Below, piece after piece: positions 1 through 10,288 of a stretch of 64,000 bases of DNA. The stretch is taken from the NCBI GenBank assembly GCA_016271365.2, contig CM057456.1, positions 667,327,501 through 667,391,500 on the forward strand, in the 5' to 3' direction. The notes beneath the pieces were generated by a model. That model was given only the letters and a program-made list of their open reading frames with translations. It searched no databases and was not told where the DNA came from. The stretch comes from Neoceratodus forsteri (lineage: Eukaryota; Chordata; Ceratodontiformes; Ceratodontidae). Position 1 is the stretch's first letter; every line of letters begins with the position of its first letter. A program made the position numbers and the translations under genes.

Positions 1-1035
1 AATGGGATATTACATATTTACCTGTTAAACAGGGTGGGTTATATATGCTTAATCCTATTGTTTTTTATCACTCTATATTCCTGTTTAATTCCTTTAATTA
101 TTTAAGGGGAACCGCCACCTTGTTATGGCAATTATGGTCACTTTTTTTTGGGACGCCTTATTTCCAGAAGTGGACTCTTTTACACCCAAAATTATTAACT
201 CAAGATCATCTGCCAAGTTATGGGATTTCTACCATTAAGAAATTGCAACAGTGGAAGCTGCCATTTCAAAAACTAATTTTATTAAATAGGAAATCATTTC
301 ATTCATACATAGTTTATGATGTACAGATAATTTTGCTACTTTTTCCTGAATGTGTCCCTTCTAAAATGATTTTTGCTCTTCATAAATTGACAGATTTTAG
401 ACTTCTGGCTTCTGTGTGGGACATTGTTTGGATGTCTGCCCAAGGGAGGTTGGGTGTGAGGGGCAACCTTAAGTATAAACCTTTGCAGGACAGATATTGT
501 CTGAGGATTTTGTGTCATAATGAAGAGGAAAGTCTCTTGCATTTTTATATTAACTGGTCTTTTAGTCAAACTTTTTGGAAAGAGGCAGCAACTCACTGGA
601 ATATGTCCTTTCTTACTCATATTACATATAATACTTTAATTTTAGAACAGTACACTGGGGTATGGAACAATTTTCATAAAAGTACTTTGAATGTTGTTTT
701 TTTTGCATTTCTTCAATTTTATTTGTGGCAAGCTCAAAGTCAATTTGTTTTCCAGCAACAGCTAGTGTTAAATGTTACTATCTTTTCACATATTGAGTCA
801 GGACTGTTGCAAGTTAAAGAAAGAGATTGTCAGAAATTTTCTCAGGATAAAGTTTTTCAGCTGTGGAAAACATTTTTTCTCTAATGTACCAATAGATGTT
901 TGTATTTATTATTTTTCTTGGATGTATATTTTTGCAAACCCTGTGCTTATTCTGGTGTAATTTTATGTGTTTTGTTTTTGTTGACTTTGGAATGATTCTG
1001 TGATGTTATATTTATTTTGTTCAATAAATTTCCCC
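1..1035 (+). mobile_element. Tx1-like LINE, 3' end (5' part outside window)
   Basis: The stretch carries the carboxy-terminal part of a LINE ORF2 (45-884), then an AT-rich 3' UTR ending near the AATAAA-containing sequence at about 1022-1035. The C-terminal style, a long region without YADD followed by a Cys/His knuckle and a W-K-E-A block, is that of the Tx1/L1-like clade known from frogs and fishes. The 5' part lies left of the window. The exact 3' end is uncertain because an oppositely oriented SINE abuts it at about 1035. Confidence 0.6.
45..884 (+). pseudogene. C-terminal part of Tx1-type LINE ORF2 protein
   Basis: This open frame of 279 codons runs to a TAA and has no stop in the part seen. 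It lacks the reverse-transcriptase core, which must lie upstream. Around residues 130-180 there is an L-G-V-R-G motif, then C-x3-C and a histidine about 11 residues later, then F-S-Q-T-F-W-K-E-A. This resembles the degenerate zinc knuckle and W-K/E block at the end of Tx1-clade ORF2 proteins. The native protein would help target-primed reverse transcription in the nucleus. The first methionine is probably internal. It is likely a dead copy, though no lesion is visible in this part. Confidence 0.55.
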
Positions 1036-1290
1036 TACTCTTTTTCGATAAGTGCCATGGGATCTTTAACATCCACCTGAACTACCACCAATCCAGGCAG
1101 ATGGGACCTCAGTTTAACGTCTCATCCGAAAGACGGCACCTCAGAAGTACAACACCCCCCTCATGCTGCACTACAGTGTCAGTATTGGGATATTAACCCA
1201 AGTTCCAGATGTGGGAACTGAACCCACAGCCCTCTGATCTCCCAGCCTCAGAGGCAAGTGTGCCACCTACTGAGCCACTGACACTGGCAT
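1036..1290 (-). mobile_element. tRNA-derived SINE with conserved central domain
   Basis: Read on the minus strand, the element starts with a tRNA-like head. An A-box-like TGGCTCAGTAGG lies at 1266-1277 and a B-box-like GGTTCAGTTCC at 1213-1223. After the head comes a body containing CGGATGAGACGTTAAA and AAAGATCCCATGG, then an AT-rich tail ending in AAATTTATTGAAC. The body resembles a central domain that recurs in SINEs of fishes and other animals; I could not assign it to a named SINE superfamily. RNA polymerase III would transcribe it. It ends where the Tx1-like LINE 3' end stops, so the junction base is ambiguous. Confidence 0.6.
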
Positions 1291-2559
1291 ATGGGGCTGA
1301 GGTCCAGGAATATCATTGGCTGTCAAAATTGTCCCAAACTGTCCCAGTCTCTTAATTGGCTTGCTTTTTGGTGCCTAGAAAAGGTCCTCCTTTTTTCCCA
1401 ACAACTCTTTATTAATCCCCATAAGTCTGTGGTCAAAGACCCAGACTCTTGATTGGTTACTTGGCTGCACCATGGTGGCTGCTGCATAGTCCCAAACACG
1501 CATTTTACTGCAGTTCCAACATTACTGTCCTGGTGAGCCAGAATAAACACTATTCTTACAGAAATTTCCCACAGTTACATAGCCCCAGCATTTCTCTTCA
1601 AACACATTTATTAATCTCTTCCATATGTGCCTAGTTTCTGTGACACTGCCTTGCAAATACAGCACTCATCTAAAACTGGCAGCAGCTCATTAATATTCAT
1701 TAGGGCTTCACTGTCCTGACCTTTGCCCTTTAACACTGGTGCCCCAGAGGCAGTGCTTTAGGTGCCTGCCTTATACTTATTTAAAAACACTTTCCCTACA
1801 CTTGATCTAGGTCCCCGGTGACTTTTTAATTAAATACTGTGCATCAAGTTCCATGGAAACATCTGACTTTTGACCGCAACCAGTGGTCACAAACAGTGTG
1901 CCTCTTGAAAGTGCGAGTAGTGGCTGCATGGTTGAAATGCCAGCCACTTGCAGAATGGGTCCCGGGAGCCCAGCAGGGCTCAAATGAGATAATGGGTCTG
2001 CCAGGGGAACCTGGGTAGGGGGACAGAGAACTTGGGCCAGGCAGTGACCCAGGGGATTCATCGGGAGGATGTCCAAGAAGTACAGCAGACATATGGGAGG
2101 ACTATCAGGTAAGCCCCCCAAAAGGGGGATTACATACAGTCTGTCAGTACTGATGCTGTGTATCCACAAAGTACTAGCAGCTGTAGTCCCTCAGGTCTGT
2201 GTCTGGAATGTAAGAATTTGAAGTCTTCAGTGAGCATCCTGCTAGGAGTAGGAAAACCCACAATCCAGTCCCCCCACCAACAAGACCACTCTTACAGTAC
2301 AAGTACAGCACTAGATCAATAGTAAGTGGCAGGAATAAAGAGCTACACCAGTTCTGTGTCCCATTCTGAAGAACAGCTCTTCGACAAAGATCCTTTTCCT
2401 ACCATATCCCACTGTGACTTAATGAGATCCCAGACAACATTCTAAATGTTGTTAACCCTAGAACCTTCAAAGCTGAATTTAAGCAACTTCTACTGCAAAA
2501 GAATGTCTGTGACTGCTCAACTGTTCAGAGCATTTCTCTAGAGCCTGCACCAATCCTGC
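1291..2559. other. No recognised feature
   Basis: I see no convincing coding frame, terminal repeat or tRNA-like box. Short open frames here have no family signature. The stretch may be unique intergenic DNA or a repeat too old to recognise by eye. Confidence 0.4.
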
Positions 2560-2810
2560 CTTTTAGCAGCTACTCATGGTCTCACTCAGATGGTCCAGCC
2601 CTCTCCACTCCCTAACCCTGTTCCCCAGACTCTGCTACCTCATGCTCTGTAGCTCTTATTCCACTAGTGGTTGTGCTTTCTTGTTTGTCTCATGCCTCAT
2701 TGTCCCTCTTTCCCTCCCCCAACCCTCCTTTTCTCCATCAATCTCCACTCTCATGATACCACCCCTCCACCACTTGGCCTCTACCTCCTTCCCCTCTCTC
2801 CCCCTCCCTC

Positions 2811-2836
2811 CTCTCTCTCTCTCTCTCTCTCTCTCT
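2811..2836. repeat. (CT)n microsatellite
   Basis: An uninterrupted CT tract of about 26 bases lies inside a broader pyrimidine-rich stretch (about 2700-2870). Serine/leucine-rich open frames read through it come from composition only. Confidence 0.9.
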
Positions 2837-3289
2837 AACCACCATCTCCACCTTACCACACTATCTCACATGCACCATCCCCAGTTCCTTAGCTCCAAAG
2901 CTGCAATGCAGTGTGACATGGCTCCTATTGGGCTGCTCTATCCCCACATCACTCTCTCCCTATTGTACATTTTCCTCTCTCTCATATACTTCCTTATGCC
3001 ATACAGCACTAAGTATTAACCCTTAATGAAACTCATAAGAAACTTAGCTGTTTTCTATTTTTTTACTTCCTGTACTGATGATTCAACTATTTTTTTATTT
3101 TGTTCTGTGACTTCAGTTATGTTCTGATAATTGAACTATGTCTGTATTTGTACTGTGAATTCAATGATGTCTGTCTTTGCACTGTTTAATGAAACATAGA
3201 AACATAGAATTTGACGGCAGATAAGGACCGCTTGTCCCACCCAGTCTGCCCATTTCACTACCTGACAGATAAGCTGCAGATTCTAGTTA

Positions 3290-6100
3290 ATCAACAGCTT
3301 ACTTTCTCCTGCCCCCCCCCACTAGAATTGCCTTATGCCTGTCCCATGCATTCTTGAATTATTCCACTGTTCCTGACTCCACAACCTCCTCAGGAAGGTT
3401 GTTCCATGCATCCACAACCATGTCTGTGAATAAATACTTTCTAACATTACCTCTGAGCCATCCCCCCATCTTCAAATTGTGCCCCCTTGTTCTTGCACAT
3501 CTCTTCTTCTGAAAGATACTACCCCCTTGTACCTTGGTAATTCCCTTGAGATACTTGAAAGTTTCTATCATGTCTTCCCTCTCCCTCCTTTCCTCAAGAG
3601 CATACATATTAAGCTGCTTTAGTCTCTCCTCATATGTCTTCTGGTGCTGACCTTGCACCATTTTGGTTGCCCTCCTCTGAACAGCCTCCACTCTGTCTAT
3701 GTCTTTGTGGAGATGGGGTTTCCAAAATTGCACGCAGTACTCCAGATGGGGTCTCACTAACTGTCTGTTGAGAGGGATAACAACTTCCTGTTTTCTACTG
3801 TTGATGCCTCTACCCATGCATCCCAGTATCCCCCAGCTCTTCTTACTGCCTTTTCACATTGCTTGCCCATCGTTAGGTCATCTGATATAATTACTCCTAG
3901 GTCTCTTTCAATTTTTGTTGTTGTTATTAACTCACCCCCCATTGTGTACTCTTCTCCTGGGTTTTTGTTTCCCAGATGCATTACCTTGCCTTCTTTGCAT
4001 TGAATCTGAGCTGCCACGTATTTGACCATTCCTCCAACCTTGCCAAGTCCCTTTTCATTCTTTCCACCCCACCTTGTGTATCAACCCTGTTGCAGATCTT
4101 TGTGTCATCTGTAAAGAGGCATACCTTTCCTTCCAGGTGCTCTCCAATGTCACTTATAAAGATATTAAAGAGGGCTGGTCCCAGTACCGAACCCTGTGGT
4201 ACCCTGCTAGTGACCTTCCTTTCTTCACTGTGGACTCTGTTTACTATTACCCTTTGCTTTCTGTTGTCCAACCAGTTTTCTATCCAGGCTACCACATTGG
4301 GACCCACTCCAAGGCTGGCTAACTTGTATATTAATCTTTTGTGTGAGACTGTGTCGAATACCTTGCCAAAATCTAGATAGGCAATATCCACAGCCCCTCC
4401 CTGGTCTACTACTTTGGTCACCCAGTCAAAGAAATCTATCAGGTTCATCTGACATGATCATCCTTCTGTGAAACCATGCTGCCTTGGGTCCTGTGCCCCA
4501 CTGGCCTCTAGGTGCTCAACAATTCTTTCCTTCAGAAGTGATTCCATCATTTTCCCTACCACTGAAGTCAGACTAACTGGTCTGTAGTTTCCTGCCTCTG
4601 CCCTGTTCCCACTTTTGTGAAGTGGAATCACATTTGCCCTCCTCCAGTCTTCAGATACCACTCCATCCTGCCATGATTTGTTAAAGAGAGTAGTTAATGG
4701 TGTTACTAGTTCTACCCTTAGTTCTTTTAGTATTCTTGGATGAATCCCATCATGCCCCATTGCTTTGTCTACCCTCAATTTCAAGAGTTCTTTCAAAACC
4801 CTGTCTTCTGTGAATGGACTGGTATCAACCCCCCATTCAGAGTTTCTCCCTTGTTTGGTTTAGGCACCTCCCCCTCCTCATCTGTTGTGAATACTGAGCA
4901 GAAATATTCATTCAGTATCCCTGCTTTTTTTTTAACTGTCACCCTCGGCCCACATTCCCTCCCCTTTATTAAGTCTACCTCTCTTGGTCTTTCTTCACTC
5001 CCTAATGTACCTATAAAAGGTTTTATCCCCCTTCTTAACAGAGTTGGCTATCTTTTCCTCAGTTTGTGCCTTTGCTATTCTGACTGCCTTCCCTGCCTCC
5101 TTCTGCTTTAACTGATAAAGTTCTCTGTCCTGCTTCTTCTGTGTTTCCTTATATTTCCTGAATGCTATTCTTTTCTCCTTAACCGTCCCTGCCACATCTT
5201 TTGAGAACCATAGTGTTTTTTTTCCTTCATTTTGTTTTATTGATTTGCTTCACACAAAGGCTTGTTACCTCTGCGGTGGCTGTTTTGATTTTTCCCCATT
5301 GTTCCTCCACCCCTCCTTCTTGCCCATTTGCTAGTACTTTTCTAAGGCACTCTCTCATTTTCCCAAAGTCAACCTTCCTAAAGTCCAATACTCTTGTTTG
5401 TGTATGGCTTGACTCTATGGCTGTGTTTATTGTTAACCACACTGTTTGGTGGTCACTGGTTCCCAGATGACTACCCACTTCTAAATCTGAGATCCTTTTT
5501 CCTTCCCCATTTGAGAGTACCAGGTCTAAGATTGCTCCCTCTTGAGTGGGTTCCAACACTAGCTCTCTGAGGCATGCCCCCTGTAGGGCATCAAGAATGA
5601 CCCGGCCCTTGGATGTGCCTGCAGCAAAGGTACTCCAGTTAACATCTGGCATATTTAGGTCCCCCATCAACAATATCTCCCCTTTTTCTGCCATTTTAAG
5701 GATGCCTTCTATCATTTTCTTATACATTTCCTGCCCCTGAGATGGGGGTCTGTACACAACCCCCATGCAGATTGTGGTGCCATTTCCTGTCTCCAGTGTG
5801 ACCCATAGTGACTCATGAATTTCCTGTTTACTCTTTAGTTCTGTTGTTTTAATCCCTTCCCTTATATAGACAGCTACTCCTCCTCCTCTTTTACCCACCC
5901 TGTCCCTCCTGTAGACTGTGTATCCTGGTATGTTGACGTCCCACTCATGGTTCTTTGTGTACCATGTTTCAGTGACTGCCACAATATCCTTGGATCCCTC
6001 TTCCTTCGAGGCCACTAGTTCAGGGAGCTTGTTGCACAGACTGTGGGCATTGGTACATATCACCTTCCATTTATTTTCATGGCCTTACCCCTTTTAGCCC
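3290..6100 (-). pseudogene. CR1-A ORF2: APE endonuclease and reverse transcriptase
   Basis: The endonuclease lies at 6063-5227: N-A-H-S-L, the T-E-T-W motif, Y-R-R-D-R, V-Y-R-P-P-S, G-D-L-N-M-P and S-D-H-Q. A basic linker (5195-4995) follows, then the reverse transcriptase: H-K-S-G then N-Y-R-P-V-S-L-T-S (4796-4458), and V-P-Q-G-S-V-L-G-P plus the catalytic box (4448-3981). The box reads F-T-D-D where CR1 normally has F-A-D-D. The C-terminal W-x-P-H-L, R-R-A-T-K-M and R-R-E-R-E-D-M-I blocks follow (3817-3359). It encodes nicking and target-primed reverse transcription. At least five frameshifts and several stops make it inactive. Confidence 0.9.
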
Positions 6101-6189
6101 CATCCCTGTCCTTAACACCTTTTGTTGCATTTATCCTTGTCCTGCTCCCTACTGACTTCTCTGCCTTGGTGTTTACCTCTCTAACTACT

Positions 6190-7168
6190 GCACTTTGTCG
6201 GGGGAGTCTGGGGTTTCCCTGCTCCTTTTCGGTGCCTCCCCCCTTGGCTTGTTTAAATGTCTGCCAATGAAGCATTTAAACCTGTCACCTAGGATCCTGG
6301 TTCTCCCCCGGACAGATGCAGACCATCGTGCATCAAGCCTGCATCCTTCCAGGTGGCTCCCCAGTCCCCATTGAAGCCAAAACCCTGAGCTCCACACCAG
6401 TTTTTCAACCATTCACTGAATCCCAAGGTGCAGAATACCCTGGCATCATCCTTGCCATAGAAAGGCAGCACCTCCCGAGAAGGTTACCGTACATGCTACT
6501 TGTCTAAGGCCCCTCCTCAACTCCACAAACTCCTCTTGCACCGCTCTGATCCCATTCACAGCCAGGTCATTTGTCCCTAGATGGACAATGACATCCAGCT
6601 CCCTCCCTCACGCAGCTGCTCCCGTGATCCTGAGGATTCACTTTCTGTCCCTCCAAGCCGTGGCACCAGGCAGGCACCTTACCTCCCTATCCCCTTCCTC
6701 CTTCATGTCTACCCCCTAATGATTGAGTCCCCCACCATGAGTTGTTTCCTTCTCCTGTGGGGTCTCGTGCCACCCTCCTGTGGGTCTCCTTTGTGGAAGT
6801 TCCCAGCATTTTCCTTGGTCTCCACTGCAGGTGCCTCCAAAGAGGAACCACTCTTTGCCAGAACAGCATATGAATTGTGGAGAGCTACAACTGGAGGGAT
6901 GCATCTCTGTTCCACCACCCTCTCCCTCCCTGAGCCCACCTTGGTCCAACCGCTCCTCTTTCTTGGCAACCTCTGAGGTAACGGTGGTGGCGCTGGTGGT
7001 CCCAGGGTGGGGAGAAGAGGATTCATGAATCCTAGCCAGGTCATCTTCAAGACAGGCAACCTCCTCCCTCAGACCAGAGAGGTGCCTGCAAACAGGGCAG
7101 CATCGTAGCCTCCAGAATGTCTTCCAGAACACTGCTGCCCCACAGCCATTGCACTGCACCACTCCCAT
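6190..7168 (-). pseudogene. CR1-A ORF1: zinc-finger-like N-terminus plus SGNH esterase
   Basis: The frame opens with M-G-V-V-Q-C-N-G-C-G and a second C-P-V-C-R-H-L cluster, a cysteine/histidine zinc-binding-like start. A short coiled-coil-like segment (L-R-E-E-V-A-C-L-E-D) follows. After a frame change come three SGNH-hydrolase blocks: V-G-D-S-I-I-R-G with the nucleophile Ser, H-L-G-T-N-D-L, and H-D-G-L-H-L-S with the Asp/His pair. CR1 ORF1 proteins are known to combine a zinc finger and an esterase; they are thought to bind RNA and act on lipids or membranes. Several frameshifts separate the blocks. The same design recurs in the copy at 57.3-58.5 kb. Confidence 0.8.
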
Positions 7169-7372
7169 TTTGACTTATTTTGTGTCCCCCCTCCTGTTGC
7201 TTTGTATGCTTATTGTCTCCTCCCCTCTATCTATTTTAACACTTACTTTCCTACTGCCTATGTGCCCTTACAGCTCTCACCCTTTCTGTTCTGGGACAGC
7301 AACTTCCTATAGTCTTCAGTAGTCTCCTTCTTCCGTGCTTGGATTCAGACCTCCAGCAGCCAGGGGGGGATA

Positions 7373-8845
7373 AAAAGTTATTTTTTTTAGGTTCCTTCAA
7401 GGTTGCTGAAACTAATGCATCTCAGTGATCCTTCCCTTCCTACTGCCAATGGATGTGGACCCTTTGTAAAAGAGTTCTTACTCAAAGGTTGTTTCCAAAA
7501 TTCCAATAAATAAATTAAATGTCAGCAATTTAAAAAGCAAGCTTTTGAATCTGCTGCATTAACCACGTAGTTTCACATGGCACTTGTGCTGTTTTATTAA
7601 AACAGGTTTTGAAATAATAGTTTGCCACCCATTATTGTGAGTTTACCCAAAGCATTGTGTCTGGTCTTCTCTGTTGTGCTCCAGTCTAAGGCTACTGTAC
7701 TAACTATATCATTTGCTGTGTCATTTATCAAGTCAGTATCTATTTGCTGAACAGCTCAGAAGGGTGGCTGGTAACTGTTTAACCTTTGGTGTGCTTGGCT
7801 TGATACATGGCAGTTATGGTGCTGTTCACCTTTGAACAAGCTGCAGGCATACTTTATTGTTTACTGAACTAACCTGCTAGAATGTGACTCAGAGTTCCTG
7901 TAGGGCACAAATGGTCTCCACAGAGACAATTACACAAATTAGCACCCCTATAATGTCCTCAAAGCACTGTTTCACCAGGCAGCTAAGAAAGATGCTGAAC
8001 GTAGAACAGACTTCCTTTTGAGAAGCTGAAGCTCCAGGAGGAGGAGAAATAAAAGTGTTTACAATAAAATCAATGCCCCAAACAGCTGCAGTACTGTTAG
8101 ATGCCAGGAACAAAACTGGAAAAAGGCACAATACAGAAAAACACTACAAACCATTTGCCATTGATCTTACATTGTTTGTTAAACAGGCTTCTGGAATATA
8201 TAATGTCACATATGTTTAACTAAGGGGTTCAAAGAAGAAGCGTTTACAGTTTCTCAGGTGCTGTATACCCACAATGAACTACTGCAGCTTTGCTTACTTA
8301 GATGTGTTTTTAAAAATCCTGCAGTTCTGTTTACTTCCTGCTAAGTTCCACTTAGTTTGTTACTCTCTGACTCTGAAATTACAAGCCTTTCAGCCTGTGA
8401 GATTCAAATTCCTCAAGATCCCAGTGCCAGCCTGAAAAGAAATGGACAGCAGAATATGCTTGGAAAGGGTGATCAGATCCTGTGCTTTTAAAAACTGTAG
8501 AGAACTATTTCTTCAGTGCCCCAGCAGGAGGAGGAGGAGGAGAGGGAGTTGTCAGGTCTATGAGTGGGAGGGCCAGTGGAAAACCAATGCTGGGAACATG
8601 ACTGTAGCACTGTGGATGGACATATGATAGCATTACTGTCCCCATTTCTCTACTTCTAGCAACAAGACAGTAGCTATGTCCACACCACTCAACAAGGGGC
8701 AGGGTTAGCAAATGAAGTAGAGCACATAAATAAAAGGATTTTCATGGAAAACAGGACTTTTGGGCAGTTTGAATGGTAGGAAACTGATTCACAACTCCTA
8801 CAGCTTACTACTCCCATTTGTTATGGCAAACTTGCATAAATTACT
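7373..8845. other. No recognised feature
   Basis: The stretch has no coherent coding frame. A short run of GAG triplets lies near 8528-8541. I found no terminal repeats, tRNA boxes or LINE motifs. Confidence 0.35.
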
Positions 8846-8849
8846 TTAA

Positions 8850-10105
8850 AGGAGCAACAATAGGGTATATGGGTGGCGAGTGCAATAAAGGGCATTTTTT
8901 TTGCCTGCTGTACTCATAAACTACTATGAACCTATGAACTATGAACAATAGAAAATACACATCAAAAGGAAAAAATATCCAAACTAAAACAAGCTGTTGG
9001 TCAATATGACTGACAAGGGGAATTTTTCAAATTTGGCTCATTTAATTTACACAAAGCCAAACTGAATGAAACTTTTGTATGAACTTACATAGTATCGAAC
9101 TTAAGTGTTTAAAGAGATTCAATGAGGTGGAGCCTGCCGTATTCAATCACAGCAGATCCTGCTTGAAGCGTTCAGGACGAGACCAACAAAGTAAGCCTAT
9201 TTAAAAATATTGCATTTATTATATAATTCCTGGTTAAAAATTGCTATGATAAGGTATATGAATTATGGTTCAGACATGTCTGATCATACTAGAAATATTG
9301 TTCAGTTGTATTAGTGATGCTACTCACAAGATAAAGCACACAAATATAGTTAGATAATATAATTAGATACAGATAAAGCACACAAAATATAAATATAGTT
9401 AAGAGCCCCTTATTATAAGAACTAATAGAATCATACATAATGGGAATGAGATTTTCTGAAATAAAGACCAGTCTGGATGATTGTAAATCACTAACCCATG
9501 AGTCTGCACATACTTTAATAAGTTACCACTCCAAATGGTCATATAGCCATGATAAAACATTGTCCTGTTGATTGATTAAATTAAAGAACATATACAGTCA
9601 ATCTTGAAATCAGAACAGATGGAGAGGTCAGTGTACATCCATGACTGAGGTAACCAACTGTAAACCAGCAGTTATCACAAACACTATTTAATAATATTCA
9701 AAATTATATATAGCATTCAGGAGAAAGGGAAGCTACCATCACATTAAGCATGACCTGGTAAATTCCTAAGTAAAACATATTCAAAAAAGGGAGTGGTTAT
9801 TTTTATCCAAATATTGTATAATAAATGTAATATTCTTAAATAGGCTTCATTTGTCGGTCTAATTCTGAGTGCATGAAGCAGGATCTGCTGTGATCTAATA
9901 TGGCAGGCTCCACCCGTTTGGATCTCTTTAAACTCTTAAGCTGGATGATATGTTAGTTCATACAAAAGCTTCATTCAGTTTGGCTCTGTATAAATTGCAT
10001 GACCCAAATCTGAAACAATCCTCTTGTTAGTTGTATTGAGCAACAGCTTATTTTAATTTGGATGTATTTTTTTCATTTTGATGTCTATTTTCTATTGTTG
10101 CTCTT
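8850..10105. mobile_element. Kolobok/T2-like foldback DNA transposon, non-autonomous
   Basis: TTAA flanks the element on both sides (8846-8849 and 10106-10109). The termini are inverted copies: AGGAGCAACAATAG on the left, and AAGAGCAACAATAG on the right when reverse-complemented. Similarity continues for about 270 bp inwards (left arm 8850-9213 including an 80-bp insertion; right arm 9835-10105), roughly 75-80 percent by eye. The left end, TTAAAGGAG, fits the TTAAAGGRR motif known for T2 elements of the Kolobok group in frogs. The 620-bp core is AT-rich and has no transposase; it contains two copies of AGATAAAGCACACAAA. A transposase supplied in trans would have moved it. Confidence 0.75.
8864..8943 (+). 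mobile_element. Very short CR1-like 3' insert inside the foldback arm
   Basis: Eighty bases interrupt the left arm of the foldback element and have no counterpart in the right arm. The 8-bp AACAATAG occurs on both sides (8856-8863 and 8944-8951), as expected of a target duplication. The insert ends in a repeated ACTATGAACCTATGAACTATG, similar to CR1-type 3' tails, so it looks like a heavily 5'-truncated LINE. Confidence 0.55.
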
Positions 10106-10288
10106 TTAATTACAGACTGACACAGTACCTTACAATTGCAAATAGGTTATGCTGGAATGTAAGTTTTTCAGGGGTTTATGCTAGTCATATAGAAATGAAA
10201 TCGCTGGACTTAAAGGCTGTTTGCCTGCCATAATTACTACAAGATATTAACTTCTTTCTTGAAATACCTCTGACCCCCTTCGTCTGTG

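Larger units (their letters stand above)
3193..7372 (-). mobile_element. CR1 LINE copy A, near full length
   Basis: This is a minus-strand CR1 element. Its 3' end is marked on the plus strand by the repeated ACATAGAAACATAGAA at about 3193-3210, the CR1-style short-repeat tail; the same tail ends the copy at 28.7-29.4 kb. Going 5' come ORF2 reverse transcriptase, ORF2 endonuclease, an ORF1 with an esterase, and about 200 bp of 5' UTR ending near 7370. Frames are broken by stops and small indels, so it is dead. The 5' end is approximate. Confidence 0.9.

Noticed and set aside
1213..1277. Possible tRNA gene
   Set aside because: A- and B-box-like words are present, but they are the head of a SINE with a non-tRNA body, and no cloverleaf was found.
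2576..3019. 147-codon open frame rich in Ser/Leu/Pro
   Set aside because: It reads through a CT-rich tract; composition alone explains it, and there is no motif or conserved neighbour.
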